A DNA stretch of 29,024 nucleotides from RYN-428 sp035551995 (GTDB lineage Bacteria > Planctomycetota > Phycisphaerae > Tepidisphaerales > Tepidisphaeraceae). The number at the start of each line of letters is the position of its first letter. Within the stretch, counting starts at the first letter, position 1. Both the position numbers and the translations under genes were made by a program. Location: NCBI GenBank assembly GCA_035551995.1, contig DASZME010000055.1, forward strand, positions 1 to 29,024, written 5' to 3'. Below, in pieces: positions 9,201 to 15,429 of the stretch. The notes under the pieces are model-generated. The model was not told the origin of the DNA. It ran no database searches and saw nothing but the letters and a program-made list of their open reading frames with translations.

Positions 9201-9780
9201 GGTGGCCGCCGCTCATGGTGCAGTTGCGCATGAAGTCGGCGCCGCCGCGGATCATGTCGTCGGGGCTCAGCTCGGCCGACCGGAAGATGAGGTTGAATCC
9301 CATCCCGTCTTCGCCCATGACTTCCTGCTCTTTTCCCCTGGCCGACGATCCCCAATCGATCAGCTTGAAATCACTTCGGCGAATATGGCTGTAGATTTCG
9401 ATGTTCGCCTGAGCCGACGCCCCGTCGCACGCGGCCTCGACGACATACTTTCCCGGCCGCAGCAGCCGCCCGTCGAGATGAAGATGTTCCGTTCGGCGCG
9501 CCTCGTTTTTTTCCACGTCGGCGGCGTTTACCGCAAAGCGGAAGGCGAGTTTGCTGGCGTCGTCGCCGGTGAGGGTCAATTCGAGATTTCCCGCGGCCAA
9601 GGCGCCGGCGTCGGATCGCACCACCGATACGTCGATCCACTCGTTGGTCTGATAGGCCGTGCGATTCAACGGCAGGAGGATCGTCACGTTTGCGCCGAAG
9701 CTGTCGGTGGCCATCGCCGACACTCCAGCCATGGCGCCCAGCAGGAACATCCTTCGGTGGAAATTGCGAGCCGTGGTCAT
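6244..9780 (-). CDS. Very large Tat-exported glycosidase-like protein with GATase-like and propeller-like regions
   Basis: A 1178-residue protein. The N-terminus reads MTTARNFHRRMFLLGAMAGV, a twin-arginine signal (RRMFLLG) with a hydrophobic stretch and likely cleavage near SFGA, so it should be exported folded. A beta-sandwich-like region follows (to about 130), then a TIM-barrel-like segment with HFYDEPGLSWW (E237, a plausible acid/base or nucleophile), NQTQYGWMAYADGYYF and a WYLPTWYGE stretch, reminiscent of GH42-type glycosidases. Residues about 480-555 (KAVLIAGIDYLEP, AAGGMVLVSDDS) resemble the GATase-like trimerisation domain of that group. The end (IVDGAGA..., MNGKLIVGLSDGAVVALEA) has propeller-like strands. 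The frame extends to 9921, but ATG 9780 has GAAGGA six bases upstream and begins the signal peptide. Substrate unknown; exact family uncertain. Confidence 0.75.
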   Translation of the reverse strand: MTTARNFHRRMFLLGAMAGVSAMATDSFGANVTILLPLNRTAYQTNEWIDVSVVRSDAGALAAGNLELTLTGDDASKLAFRFAVNAADVEKNEARRTEHLHLDGRLLRPGKYVVEAACDGASAQANIEIYSHIRRSDFKLIDWGSSARGKEQEVMGEDGMGFNLIFRSAELSPDDMIRGGADFMRNCTMSGGHQMDLRQECDWSDPYVLQGGEARVVNQALQERVYPNCAGVHFYDEPGLSWWKDPKNGNVMVPFNLPPQDRSYAGAFGQAPPHWSDVKPDDARAVARWDEMNRWKESFLEAAWKYAAFGVAQVSPNLISCNQTQYGWMAYADGYYFNVARHLPVISGHGGYDDGCATYFQPSFFHEMGRIRDVNKPVWYLPTWYGETSDQFRLEQYLSFMTDLQGMDTPPDMQIQHPDKTKDAAGIVESNKLMARIGTVFTTMRPTRPPVAMLYSISQDLHAEVRDMQDPKKINLAAYEGGGHVRAKMLAAYLAGKMIHTPFWPIVEEDVLDGSLAANHKAVLIAGIDYLEPNVIAALQGYIAAGGMVLVSDDSQVKIPGAVKLGVEAPDKLYNEVSSSWSTDQKKSQRLRRVEYWLKEVEPFAKAIEAKISALGIRPALNADSSSVITQRQAQGDIEYLFAVNATPKADDPKIQIQAADATLSVAADGRPVYDALRGAIAGEFIPHGEQLSAKIHFGAGAMRVFARTARPIEAVGVSAPVLFRDFTLGENPIRVETAASLLDDRHGVIAGSAPMRIRLIDPLGQVRYDLYRATDRGSLRIDLPLAANDPAGKWTLHVRELLSGKEGAAAFDYRPAGQCAAVAGATHRAVSFGDDADHIFKLFRTHQDFTVIVGAGDYDAAVQRITETLKPWGIECKLMKAADVKIHIPSEEAARTWSGLGFGRVNLKNPNASQLGFEVRGPSILIGTPDDNAIIKFAEEHGFLPYAVSAKQDPRKPAKKGPADAHDFPGRGRGYIAWQRDAVSYGAESVTVIGYDPAGIEEAVGSLYEAVAGIDPLTKFALPAPAAVTPASVRTTVPEAAIAWTAFAPDRVNAVTIAGDVVHVTTDDGSSIDIDAAGKIKSSGQSAQSVEASATATPTVAPELAKALLPGRVLKKVAKANGLTALGYWGGTVQIVDGAGAARSTQVLENDVDDMAWMNGKLIVGLSDGAVVALEAK

Positions 9781-9834
9781 AGGTTTTCCTTCAAGTTTCC
9801 GAATGAATGAAATCTGGCGATACGCTCCGCCGCC

Positions 9835-9868
9835 CCTCCCGTTTTGTTTGCCGCGAGGCGGCGGGAGG
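9835..9868. other. GC-rich compound hairpin between CDF gene and glycosidase-like gene
   Basis: An outer pair CCTCCCG (9835-9841) and CGGGAGG (9862-9868) encloses, with a one-base conflict, an inner hairpin GCCGC-GAG-GCGGC (9850-9862). It lies in the 162-base gap between two minus-strand genes. There is no T-run typical of an intrinsic terminator. It may end or attenuate the upstream CDF transcript. Confidence 0.3.
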
Positions 9869-9942
9869 AGGGTAACTATTGGTACATGATGAGGCGGAAT
9901 CGCGTTGATTGGCCGCGGCAATTCCGCGCAGGCCCCGCGGAT

Positions 9943-10899
9943 TCAAACCGCCGGCGACGGGGCCGACGCCGATGTTTCGCACAGATCGCAGTTTAACGTG
10001 TCGCACGGCTCGATATGGGCCGTCGCGTTGCCCGTCCCGATCGCCCGCTCGATTTCATACTCGATCGCGCTGGCGACGTCGTGGGCGCGTTGGACGTCCC
10101 ACTTGGGCGGCACCATCACATGAAAATCAACCCAATGATATCGCCCGCTATGGCGATGGCGCAGCTTATGATAACTGCAGACGCGCGGCTCGGCGCCTTG
10201 CGGTCCCAGGTGGGCGTCGAGAATCGATTTCAAGAGTTTGTCGTCGCTCTCGTCCTGTTCGTCCATCAGGCCCCCGACGGCGACGCGCATCAGCTTGAGT
10301 CCCATGAAACCAATGTATGCCGCCACGAGCAGCGCGGCGATCGGATCGGCGTAGTTCCAACGAGTCAGGCGGACGACGACCAGACCTGCGATGGCCGCGA
10401 CGCTGGTGATGGCGTCGCTCATGAGATGGCGTCCGTCGGCCAGCAGCGCCGCCGAGCCCACGTGCCGGCCCACGCGCGCAAGCGTAAACCCGACCGACCC
10501 GTTGACAAGCAGCGCCACGGCCAAAAGCGCCAGGCCCACGCCAAGATATTCAGTGTGAATATCCGCTCGATGCAATAACGCGTCACACGCCCTGAGCACG
10601 GCCACCAGGGCCGCGGTCAAAATCATGCTTCCCTCAAACCCCGCGGAAAGAAACTCGATCTTGCCGTGGCCGTATGGATGATCGCTGTCGGCCGGGCGAT
10701 GGGCCATGTGCAACGCATACAGCGCAAAGCCCGCGGCCGCGACGTTGGCGATGGATTCCAGGGCGTCGGAGAAGATCGCCGAGGAATTGGTTAGGAAATA
10801 GGCGACGAACTTGAGGAGCAGCAGGAGAATCGCCGCCGAAAAGGAGGTGAGGGCCGCGCGGGCCTCGATTCGCGGAACGTGACGGAGAAAATGAAGCAT
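9943..10899 (-). CDS. Cation diffusion facilitator (CDF) family metal transporter
   Basis: A 318-residue inner-membrane divalent-metal/proton antiporter of the CDF family. It has about six hydrophobic segments between residues 16 and 205, the HPYGHGK metal-binding loop (74-80), and a cytoplasmic C-terminal domain (about 215-318) with several histidines (YHKLRHRHSG, H260). The transport site in helix V is HxxxD (H158, D162). In helix II the motif is SDALES: D45 is present, but the position four residues on is S49 instead of the Asp or His of FieF- or ZnT-type members. The tail ends with a three-Cys cluster, CDTLNCDLCE (C299, C304, C307). Metal preference cannot be read. ATG 10899 has only a weak ribosome-binding site; the gene faces away from the HD-domain gene. 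Confidence 0.9.
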   Translation of the reverse strand: MLHFLRHVPRIEARAALTSFSAAILLLLLKFVAYFLTNSSAIFSDALESIANVAAAGFALYALHMAHRPADSDHPYGHGKIEFLSAGFEGSMILTAALVAVLRACDALLHRADIHTEYLGVGLALLAVALLVNGSVGFTLARVGRHVGSAALLADGRHLMSDAITSVAAIAGLVVVRLTRWNYADPIAALLVAAYIGFMGLKLMRVAVGGLMDEQDESDDKLLKSILDAHLGPQGAEPRVCSYHKLRHRHSGRYHWVDFHVMVPPKWDVQRAHDVASAIEYEIERAIGTGNATAHIEPCDTLNCDLCETSASAPSPAV

Positions 10900-10997
10900 G
10901 AATCAACGCCCGGACTGAAGCTGAGATTGGCGACCGCCGCCATCATAGACCCGCGGCGAGCGGGATTCGAGAGAAGGCGGCGCGATTTGTTTCGATC

Positions 10998-11090
10998 TTG
11001 AAATAAAATCGGTAAAACTCCCTTTATAAAAGATAAATGAATAGCAAAATACCGCCGTAACAGTTAAATACGACGATAAGGGTTTAGGAT
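10998..11090 (+). promoter_or_regulatory. AT-rich divergent promoter region (candidate)
   Basis: The 200-base gap between the divergent CDF and HD-domain genes has a sharply AT-rich core. It contains TTGAAA (10998-11003) and TATAAA (11025-11030), but the spacer is 21 bases, longer than the usual 17. I read it as the likely promoter zone for one or both genes without a firm hexamer assignment. Confidence 0.3.
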
Positions 11091-11102
11091 CGGATACGGC
11101 TT

Positions 11103-11735
11103 ATGCGTACAGACTCGCGCCATGATCCTGTCTGCATCAAGTTTCACGCCCTCTCGCGATGGACGGCGCGGCAGTTGGGCGATATCGCCCACGAACGCCG
11201 GGTGGCGGCCATCGCGTCGTCCCTTTTCGATTTAACGAGTTCCCTTCACGGCTTGTCCGGGGCGGATCGGCGCCTGTTGCGGATGGCGGCGATCGTGCAC
11301 GACGTCGGCCGCTCGATCGACGAAGAAACCCATCCTCAGCATGGCGCCCGCATGGTTCGCGAACAGCGCGATCTTCCCTTGAGCGGGGGCGAACGCCGTT
11401 GGCTGGCGTACCTGACGCGATATCATCGTGGGCGCGTGCCGGCGGTAAGGTCCGATAGCATTCTCCGCGGCCGGGACGACCACGGCCGCCTGAGGACGCT
11501 GCTTGCGTTGCTGCGCGCGGCCGACGGGCTTGATAGCCGGGCGGCGGAAACGCCCCGCCTTCGCTTCAGCCTCGAAGGACGCCGTCTCCGGATCGACTGC
11601 CAACTGGAACAAAACACGCCAAAAGCGCGCCGCGTCTATACGCGCCGCAAAAAGTTTCGCCTCCTTGAGCAGGTGCTCGGCTGCCGGGTTCAGGTTTCTG
11701 TCACGCGGGCCAGGCCGATGCGTCTGGTCGCGTAA
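11103..11735 (+). CDS. Stand-alone HD phosphohydrolase, Ppx/GppA C-terminal-domain type
   Basis: A 210-residue HD-superfamily protein matching the C-terminal HD domain of exopolyphosphatase/guanosine pentaphosphatase (Ppx/GppA) without the N-terminal ASKHA phosphatase domain. The motif series is complete: H30 (AHERRVAA), H66-D67 (IVHDVGR), H77/H80 (THPQHGA), H108 (RYHRGR) and D141 (RAADGLD). The LHGLSGADRRLLRMAA and LPLSGGERRWLAYL linkers also match that group. Metal-dependent phosphohydrolase activity on a nucleotide or phosphorylated substrate is expected, but which one cannot be read. ATG 11103 is the only reasonable start although its ribosome-binding site is weak. The tail (residues 172-210) is very Arg-rich. 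The HprK-like and MazG-like genes follow on the same strand. Confidence 0.8.
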   Translation: MRTDSRHDPVCIKFHALSRWTARQLGDIAHERRVAAIASSLFDLTSSLHGLSGADRRLLRMAAIVHDVGRSIDEETHPQHGARMVREQRDLPLSGGERRWLAYLTRYHRGRVPAVRSDSILRGRDDHGRLRTLLALLRAADGLDSRAAETPRLRFSLEGRRLRIDCQLEQNTPKARRVYTRRKKFRLLEQVLGCRVQVSVTRARPMRLVA

Positions 11736-11855
11736 ATGGTATCCCCGCCGACGCCTGCCCTTGCGATCACGGCCGTTCGGCCGGCCTATTTCCCGTCTTC
11801 AGCCAAGCTCCTCGTCGCCCGATAGATTCGTCGGAGGGACACTGAGGAGACTCAA

Positions 11856-12842
11856 ATGACGTCTGGCGGGAGCCGATGGTTAATGACGATTCATGGTCCG
11901 ACGGTGGAGTTGGAATGCACGGTTCCTTCCCTTGAACCTTCTCTTGACGTTCTGCTTGACGACTTCTGCATCGACCGCTTTCCCAAGGGGTCGCTCCCCG
12001 CTACCGGGATCATTCATCCTTACGAGCAGCATGAGGTCGCCGCCGCTCTCTCCCCGACTGCCAGACATATTGGGCGGTCGGCTGACCAAACCGATCTATA
12101 CGAGGACCCCGAGGCGCCCGACTGTTTCTGGATCGTCGACGACCGCTGGGGAATTTCGCGAATCGATTTACGATTGAGTCAGTGGCGCAGTTGGATCATC
12201 CCGCAGCCGACGATCGATCTTCTTCGCGTGGCGGAGTTATCGGTCGTGCGGCCGATGGCCGAGCTTCTGCGCCCGCGCGGTTTACAACTGGCGCCGGTCA
12301 TCTCGGCGGTGCGCGACGGATTTGCCGTTCTGATCGTCTGCCCCTTCGGCATTGAGCCGGAACTGACGGCGATGATCGCCGACAACTACAAAATCATCGG
12401 CCAGCGCTGGACGGCCCTGCGCGAGGAGGACGGCCGGGTCGCGTTGCTGCGGATGCCGGGCCGCATCGAGCGCTCCGTCGCCCCCCGCCTTCGATTCGGC
12501 GCCGACGAATGGGATCACTGGATCGACGTCACCAGGGGCTACCCCGGATCCAGCCAGAGCCACGCATTCTGCGACGCCGTGGTGGTCATCGAGTCCGGAC
12601 GCCGGCACAAGGCTCATCTTCGCGAGAAAACGCCGCCGCAGGCGCCGGACCTATTGCGGCAACAATGGCCGATGACGGAATTGAACACGGTCGGCCTTCC
12701 CGGCGGTATTGTCGCGGCGCTGGTGGATAGTTGCCGGTGTTATGAACTGCAGCTCTCGCGGAATTCCAAGGATCTGCTTGCGCTGCTGAATTCAATGCGT
12801 AGCGCCGCCGTGCGGCCGCAGGAGCGGTCCGCCGCGGCATAA
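11856..12842 (+). CDS. HprK-like protein lacking the Walker A P-loop
   Basis: A 328-residue protein. Residues about 91-215 resemble the HprK/PEP-carboxykinase-type serine kinases: FWIVDDRWGISRIDL, then a helix-rich VVRPMAELLRPRGL, then the strand-loop-helix DGFAVLIVCPFGIEPELTAMI, followed by NYKIIGQRWTALREEDGRVALLRMPG, which takes the place of the strand that recognises nucleotide. In active kinases the loop after the first strand is GPSGSGKS or similar; here it is CPFGIEPEL (162-170), with no GxxxxGK[ST]. The protein is thus unlikely to bind ATP in the usual way. The start is good: GAGGAG lies seven to eight bases upstream of ATG 11856. It sits between the HD phosphohydrolase (120 bases upstream) and the MazG-like gene (about 105 bases downstream). 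Family assignment is by eye and moderate. Confidence 0.6.
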   Translation: MTSGGSRWLMTIHGPTVELECTVPSLEPSLDVLLDDFCIDRFPKGSLPATGIIHPYEQHEVAAALSPTARHIGRSADQTDLYEDPEAPDCFWIVDDRWGISRIDLRLSQWRSWIIPQPTIDLLRVAELSVVRPMAELLRPRGLQLAPVISAVRDGFAVLIVCPFGIEPELTAMIADNYKIIGQRWTALREEDGRVALLRMPGRIERSVAPRLRFGADEWDHWIDVTRGYPGSSQSHAFCDAVVVIESGRRHKAHLREKTPPQAPDLLRQQWPMTELNTVGLPGGIVAALVDSCRCYELQLSRNSKDLLALLNSMRSAAVRPQERSAAA

Positions 12843-12879
12843 TCGCGCGTCCCCCCGTCGGCGGAAAGCGCCGCGGGCC

Positions 12880-12897
12880 GTCCCCGTTCATGGGGAC
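12880..12897 (+). other. Hairpin between the HprK-like and MazG-like genes
   Basis: GTCCCC-GTTCAT-GGGGAC is a perfect six-pair inverted repeat in the 105-base gap. No T-run follows, so it is at best a weak terminator or attenuator. Its presence argues mildly against the two genes being tightly co-transcribed. Confidence 0.3.
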
Positions 12898-12947
12898 CGC
12901 AGGCGCCGGCGTCTTGCAATACGGCTATAACAGTGAATCATTTCGCC

Positions 12948-13232
12948 ATGGAGCCCGATTTACTTTCGATCCGTCAATTTCAAAAGCACATCTCCGATCG
13001 CTACGAAAAAGCCGACCGCGCCCGCGGTACGCCGGGAACATGGCTGCATTTTTCCGAGGAGATAGGGGAACTGGCCCGGGCGCTGGCTCGGGAGGATCGG
13101 GCCAATCTCGAAGAAGAGTTCGCCGACGTCGCGGCGTGGCTCTGTACCCTGGCGAACATCAATGACGTCGATCTGGCCGGCGCGATCGCACGAAAATATC
13201 TTGGTTCCGATGCGCCGCGAGGAACGAAGTAA
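12948..13232 (+). CDS. MazG-like nucleotide pyrophosphohydrolase
   Basis: A compact 94-residue all-alpha NTP pyrophosphohydrolase of the MazG/RS21-C6 type, which cleaves (d)NTPs to monophosphate and pyrophosphate with Mg2+ held by acidic residues. The signature is complete: the first helix motif EEIGELARAL (the E-E-x-x-E part) and, after a turn, LEEEFADVAAWLCTLAN (the E-x-x-D part). The single-domain length is normal for these small house-cleaning enzymes. The frame opens at GTG 12933; ATG 12948 (MEPDLLSIRQFQ) is my preference, although neither has a clear ribosome-binding site. It is the last plus-strand gene before the convergent argH, 59 bases away. Confidence 0.85.
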   Translation: MEPDLLSIRQFQKHISDRYEKADRARGTPGTWLHFSEEIGELARALAREDRANLEEEFADVAAWLCTLANINDVDLAGAIARKYLGSDAPRGTK

Positions 13233-13291
13233 GCGGCGACGATTTACCAGCATACTTGCGCCGCTCCCATGGTCGCGAATGACGCCCGGGC

Positions 13292-14704
13292 TTACACCTT
13301 CAACCGTTCCTTCCACTCCGCTAGGCGCTGCGCGTACGGTGCGCCGCCGGCCGCTCCGGGGCTGCGATAGCGTTTGACGACGTTTCGCGAGCCCAGCGCC
13401 TCGTAAACGTCCTGGCCGATCACCGCGCCGTTCACTCCCGCCACATCGGCCGCGCCCGCGAAGTCGGCGACCGTCAGTTGCGCCAGCGCGGTCTTTCCTT
13501 CGGCTTCGCACCGGGCCACCAGGGAACCGACGATATGATGCGCGGTGCGAAACGCGATCCCCTTGGTCACCAGATAATCGGCCAGGCTGGTGGCGTCGAG
13601 AAATCCGCGCTCCAACGTCGGCTCGATCTTGTCGCGCAGAAAATTGGACGCCGACACAATGGCGGCGGCCATCGTCACGCATGAACTGACCGTGTCGTAC
13701 GCGCGGAAAATCACCCGCTTGTCTTCCTGGAGGTCGCGGTTGTAGCCGATCGGCAATCCCTTGCAGATCGTCAGCAGCGAGACCAGATCGCCGTAGACCG
13801 TGCCGCAGCGGCCGCGGATCAATTCGAGCATGTCGGGGTTTCGCTTCTGCGGCATCATCGATGAGCCGGTCGTATATCGGTCCGCGGTTTTGATGAACGA
13901 AAATTCCGTCGTGGAATAAATGATCCACTGCTCGGCCCAGCGCGATAAATGCATGGAGGCCATCGCGAGAGAGAACAAGAATTCCAATCCCTGATCGCGG
14001 CTTGCCGTCTGCTCGATGCTGCTCATGGGCGGCTGCTCGTATCCGAGCAATCGGGCGGTCAGCGCCGAATCGATGGGCAGCGACGTCCCGGCGATCGCCC
14101 CGCCGCCAAGCGGAATGTCGTGTACGCCGGTGAACTGAAACGCGGTGGCGCACCGGTCTGCGTCGCGCCAGAACATCGTGCACCACGCGAGGCATTCGGC
14201 GCCGGCCATGATCGGCTGGGCGCGCTGCATGTGCGTGTACGACGGCATGACGATGTCGCCGCTGCGCTCGGCGAGTGCCACATGGGCCCGGCACAGATCG
14301 CGCAGCTTCTTGCCGATCTCCAGGGCCGCGTCGCGGACCCATAGCGACAGATCGAGGGCGACCTGATCGTTGCGGCTTCGTCCGGTGTGCAATTTGCGCC
14401 CGGGGTCGCCGACGCGGTCGATCAGCGCCTTCTCGACGACCATGTGAATGTCTTCAAGGCTTTGGTCGAATACGAAATTTTCCGATTCGATATCGCGGCC
14501 GATTCCCGCCAGGCCTTCGATGATGGCGTCGCGCTCGGCGAGCGACAGAAGCCCGGCTTGTTCGAGCATCGTCGCGTGGGCGACGGAGCCGGCGATGTCT
14601 TGCTTATAAAGTCGCCGGTCGTAGGAGATCGACTCGACGAACGATTGCGCCAGCGCGTCGGTCGCTTCGCCGATGCGCGCCTGCCAGGACTTCTGTTCTG
14701 CCAT
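13292..14704 (-). CDS. argH: Argininosuccinate lyase
   Basis: ArgH of the fumarase/aspartase superfamily: it splits argininosuccinate into arginine and fumarate, the last step of arginine biosynthesis, as a cytosolic homotetramer. From the chosen start it has 470 residues, normal for the family. Landmarks are SLEDIHMVVE, LHTGRSRNDQVALD, the catalytic-His region SYTHMQRAQP and the signature GSSMMPQKRNPD with the flexible catalytic loop. The C-terminal part (GFLDATSLADYLVTKGI FRTAHHIVG region) is intact. The frame extends to ATG 14746, but ATG 14704 (MAEQKSWQARIG) fits the family N-terminus better. The gene stands alone rather than in an arginine operon. Its 5' end faces the first LuxR-type gene, and the CCT-N4-AGG palindrome at 14779-14794 lies 75 bases upstream of its start. 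Confidence 0.95.
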   Translation of the reverse strand: MAEQKSWQARIGEATDALAQSFVESISYDRRLYKQDIAGSVAHATMLEQAGLLSLAERDAIIEGLAGIGRDIESENFVFDQSLEDIHMVVEKALIDRVGDPGRKLHTGRSRNDQVALDLSLWVRDAALEIGKKLRDLCRAHVALAERSGDIVMPSYTHMQRAQPIMAGAECLAWCTMFWRDADRCATAFQFTGVHDIPLGGGAIAGTSLPIDSALTARLLGYEQPPMSSIEQTASRDQGLEFLFSLAMASMHLSRWAEQWIIYSTTEFSFIKTADRYTTGSSMMPQKRNPDMLELIRGRCGTVYGDLVSLLTICKGLPIGYNRDLQEDKRVIFRAYDTVSSCVTMAAAIVSASNFLRDKIEPTLERGFLDATSLADYLVTKGIAFRTAHHIVGSLVARCEAEGKTALAQLTVADFAGAADVAGVNGAVIGQDVYEALGSRNVVKRYRSPGAAGGAPYAQRLAEWKERLKV

Positions 14705-14778
14705 AGGGCGAACATTGTAGAAATGCGCCGGAAGAAAGACAGACATTCAGCCAGAGAGACAAATCAAGTCGAATGAAG

Positions 14779-14794
14779 TACCCTAAACAGGGTA
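14779..14794. promoter_or_regulatory. Candidate LuxR-type operator upstream of the first tandem regulator
   Basis: TACCCT-AAAC-AGGGTA is a perfect six-base inverted repeat with a four-base spacer. Its inner core CCT-N4-AGG is the same as in the palindrome upstream of the second regulator (15352-15371), and the spacers are reverse complements. The centre lies 67.5 bases before ATG 14854. It lies between argH and the regulator gene and could serve either. Confidence 0.55.
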
Positions 14795-14853
14795 TTCGCC
14801 AAACGCGAGCCGAGCGGTTTTGCAAGTCTAAAGTTGAGATGAGGAATCAGGCC

Positions 14854-15315
14854 ATGGACGGAAAGAAAGGCCGCCGATCCAAGCTTCCGCGGCTGGGAGA
14901 CGCGGGCGCGATGATGAAGCTGGTGGCCGGATTGGGCGCCGGCGACGGGTCAACGATCGACTCGCCGGCGATGAAGCGTCAGATGGTCGCCGATTGGTGC
15001 CGATTGCTCGGATCGCAGATCGACGGATCGTCGGCAAAAATTCAGAAGATCGCCGCTGTTCCACAATCGCCGCCGGCGCCCGCCCCCGAGCCGGGCGATG
15101 GCCTGGCGCCGCGCGTTCGCCAGACGCTGCAGCGCCTGCTGGCCGGCGATTCCGAGAAGCAGATCGCTCGCCACTTGCAGGTCAGTCCGCACACCGTGCA
15201 CGTTTACGTCAAAGCCATTTACAGATTTTTTAACGTGAACAGCCGCGGCGAATTGCTCGCCCGTTTTGTCGCGCCCCCGCGACACGACAGCGGCACAAGT
15301 CCATCGATTCCGTAG
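14854..15315 (+). CDS. LuxR-type HTH protein, first of a tandem pair
   Basis: A protein of 153 residues whose C-terminal third is a LuxR/GerE-type helix-turn-helix: LLAGDSEKQIARHLQVSPHT followed by VHVYVKAIYRFFNVNSRGEL. The N-terminal part (KKGRRSKLPRLGDAGAMMKLVAGLGAG...) matches no receiver, GAF or PAS domain I recognise, and a Pro/Ala-rich linker precedes the HTH. It is therefore a short regulator whose signal input, if any, is unknown. The frame opens at ATG 14773, which would place the palindrome at 14779-14794 inside the gene. I prefer ATG 14854 because GAGGA lies eight bases upstream and this equalises the palindrome-to-start distance with the second regulator. Its HTH is clearly paralogous to that of 15430-16095. 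Confidence 0.8.
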   Translation: MDGKKGRRSKLPRLGDAGAMMKLVAGLGAGDGSTIDSPAMKRQMVADWCRLLGSQIDGSSAKIQKIAAVPQSPPAPAPEPGDGLAPRVRQTLQRLLAGDSEKQIARHLQVSPHTVHVYVKAIYRFFNVNSRGELLARFVAPPRHDSGTSPSIP

Positions 15316-15351
15316 GGTTTTCTCTCGCTGGCCGTGCCTTATCTCACGCCG

Positions 15352-15371
15352 TATCACCTGTTTAGGTGATA
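15352..15371. promoter_or_regulatory. Candidate LuxR-type operator upstream of the second tandem regulator
   Basis: TATCACCT-GTTT-AGGTGATA is a perfect eight-base inverted repeat with a four-base spacer, in the 114-base gap between the two regulator genes. The centre is 68.5 bases upstream of ATG 15430, within one base of the arrangement at 14779-14794. A TATACT hexamer (15372-15377) directly abuts it and could be a -10 box, which would put the palindrome in the promoter spacer and -35 zone. No T-run follows, so a terminator is unlikely. Confidence 0.6.
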
Positions 15372-15429
15372 TATACTCCATCGAAATTAGTCGATATGTA
15401 GTGCCGGACGTCCAACAGACGCGAGGCAA

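Noticed and set aside
8221..9810. 529-codon plus-strand open frame
   Set aside because: It lies entirely opposite the giant Tat-exported protein and has His/Arg-rich shadow composition with no recognisable domain.
13229..13295. GTAAGC/GCTTAC complementarity between the MazG and argH 3' ends
   Set aside because: Six-base arms separated by 55 bases with no T-run are not a credible terminator.
12960..14342. 460-codon minus-strand open frame across the MazG and argH genes
   Set aside because: An alternative frame of the clearly real argH; Arg-rich composition without motifs.
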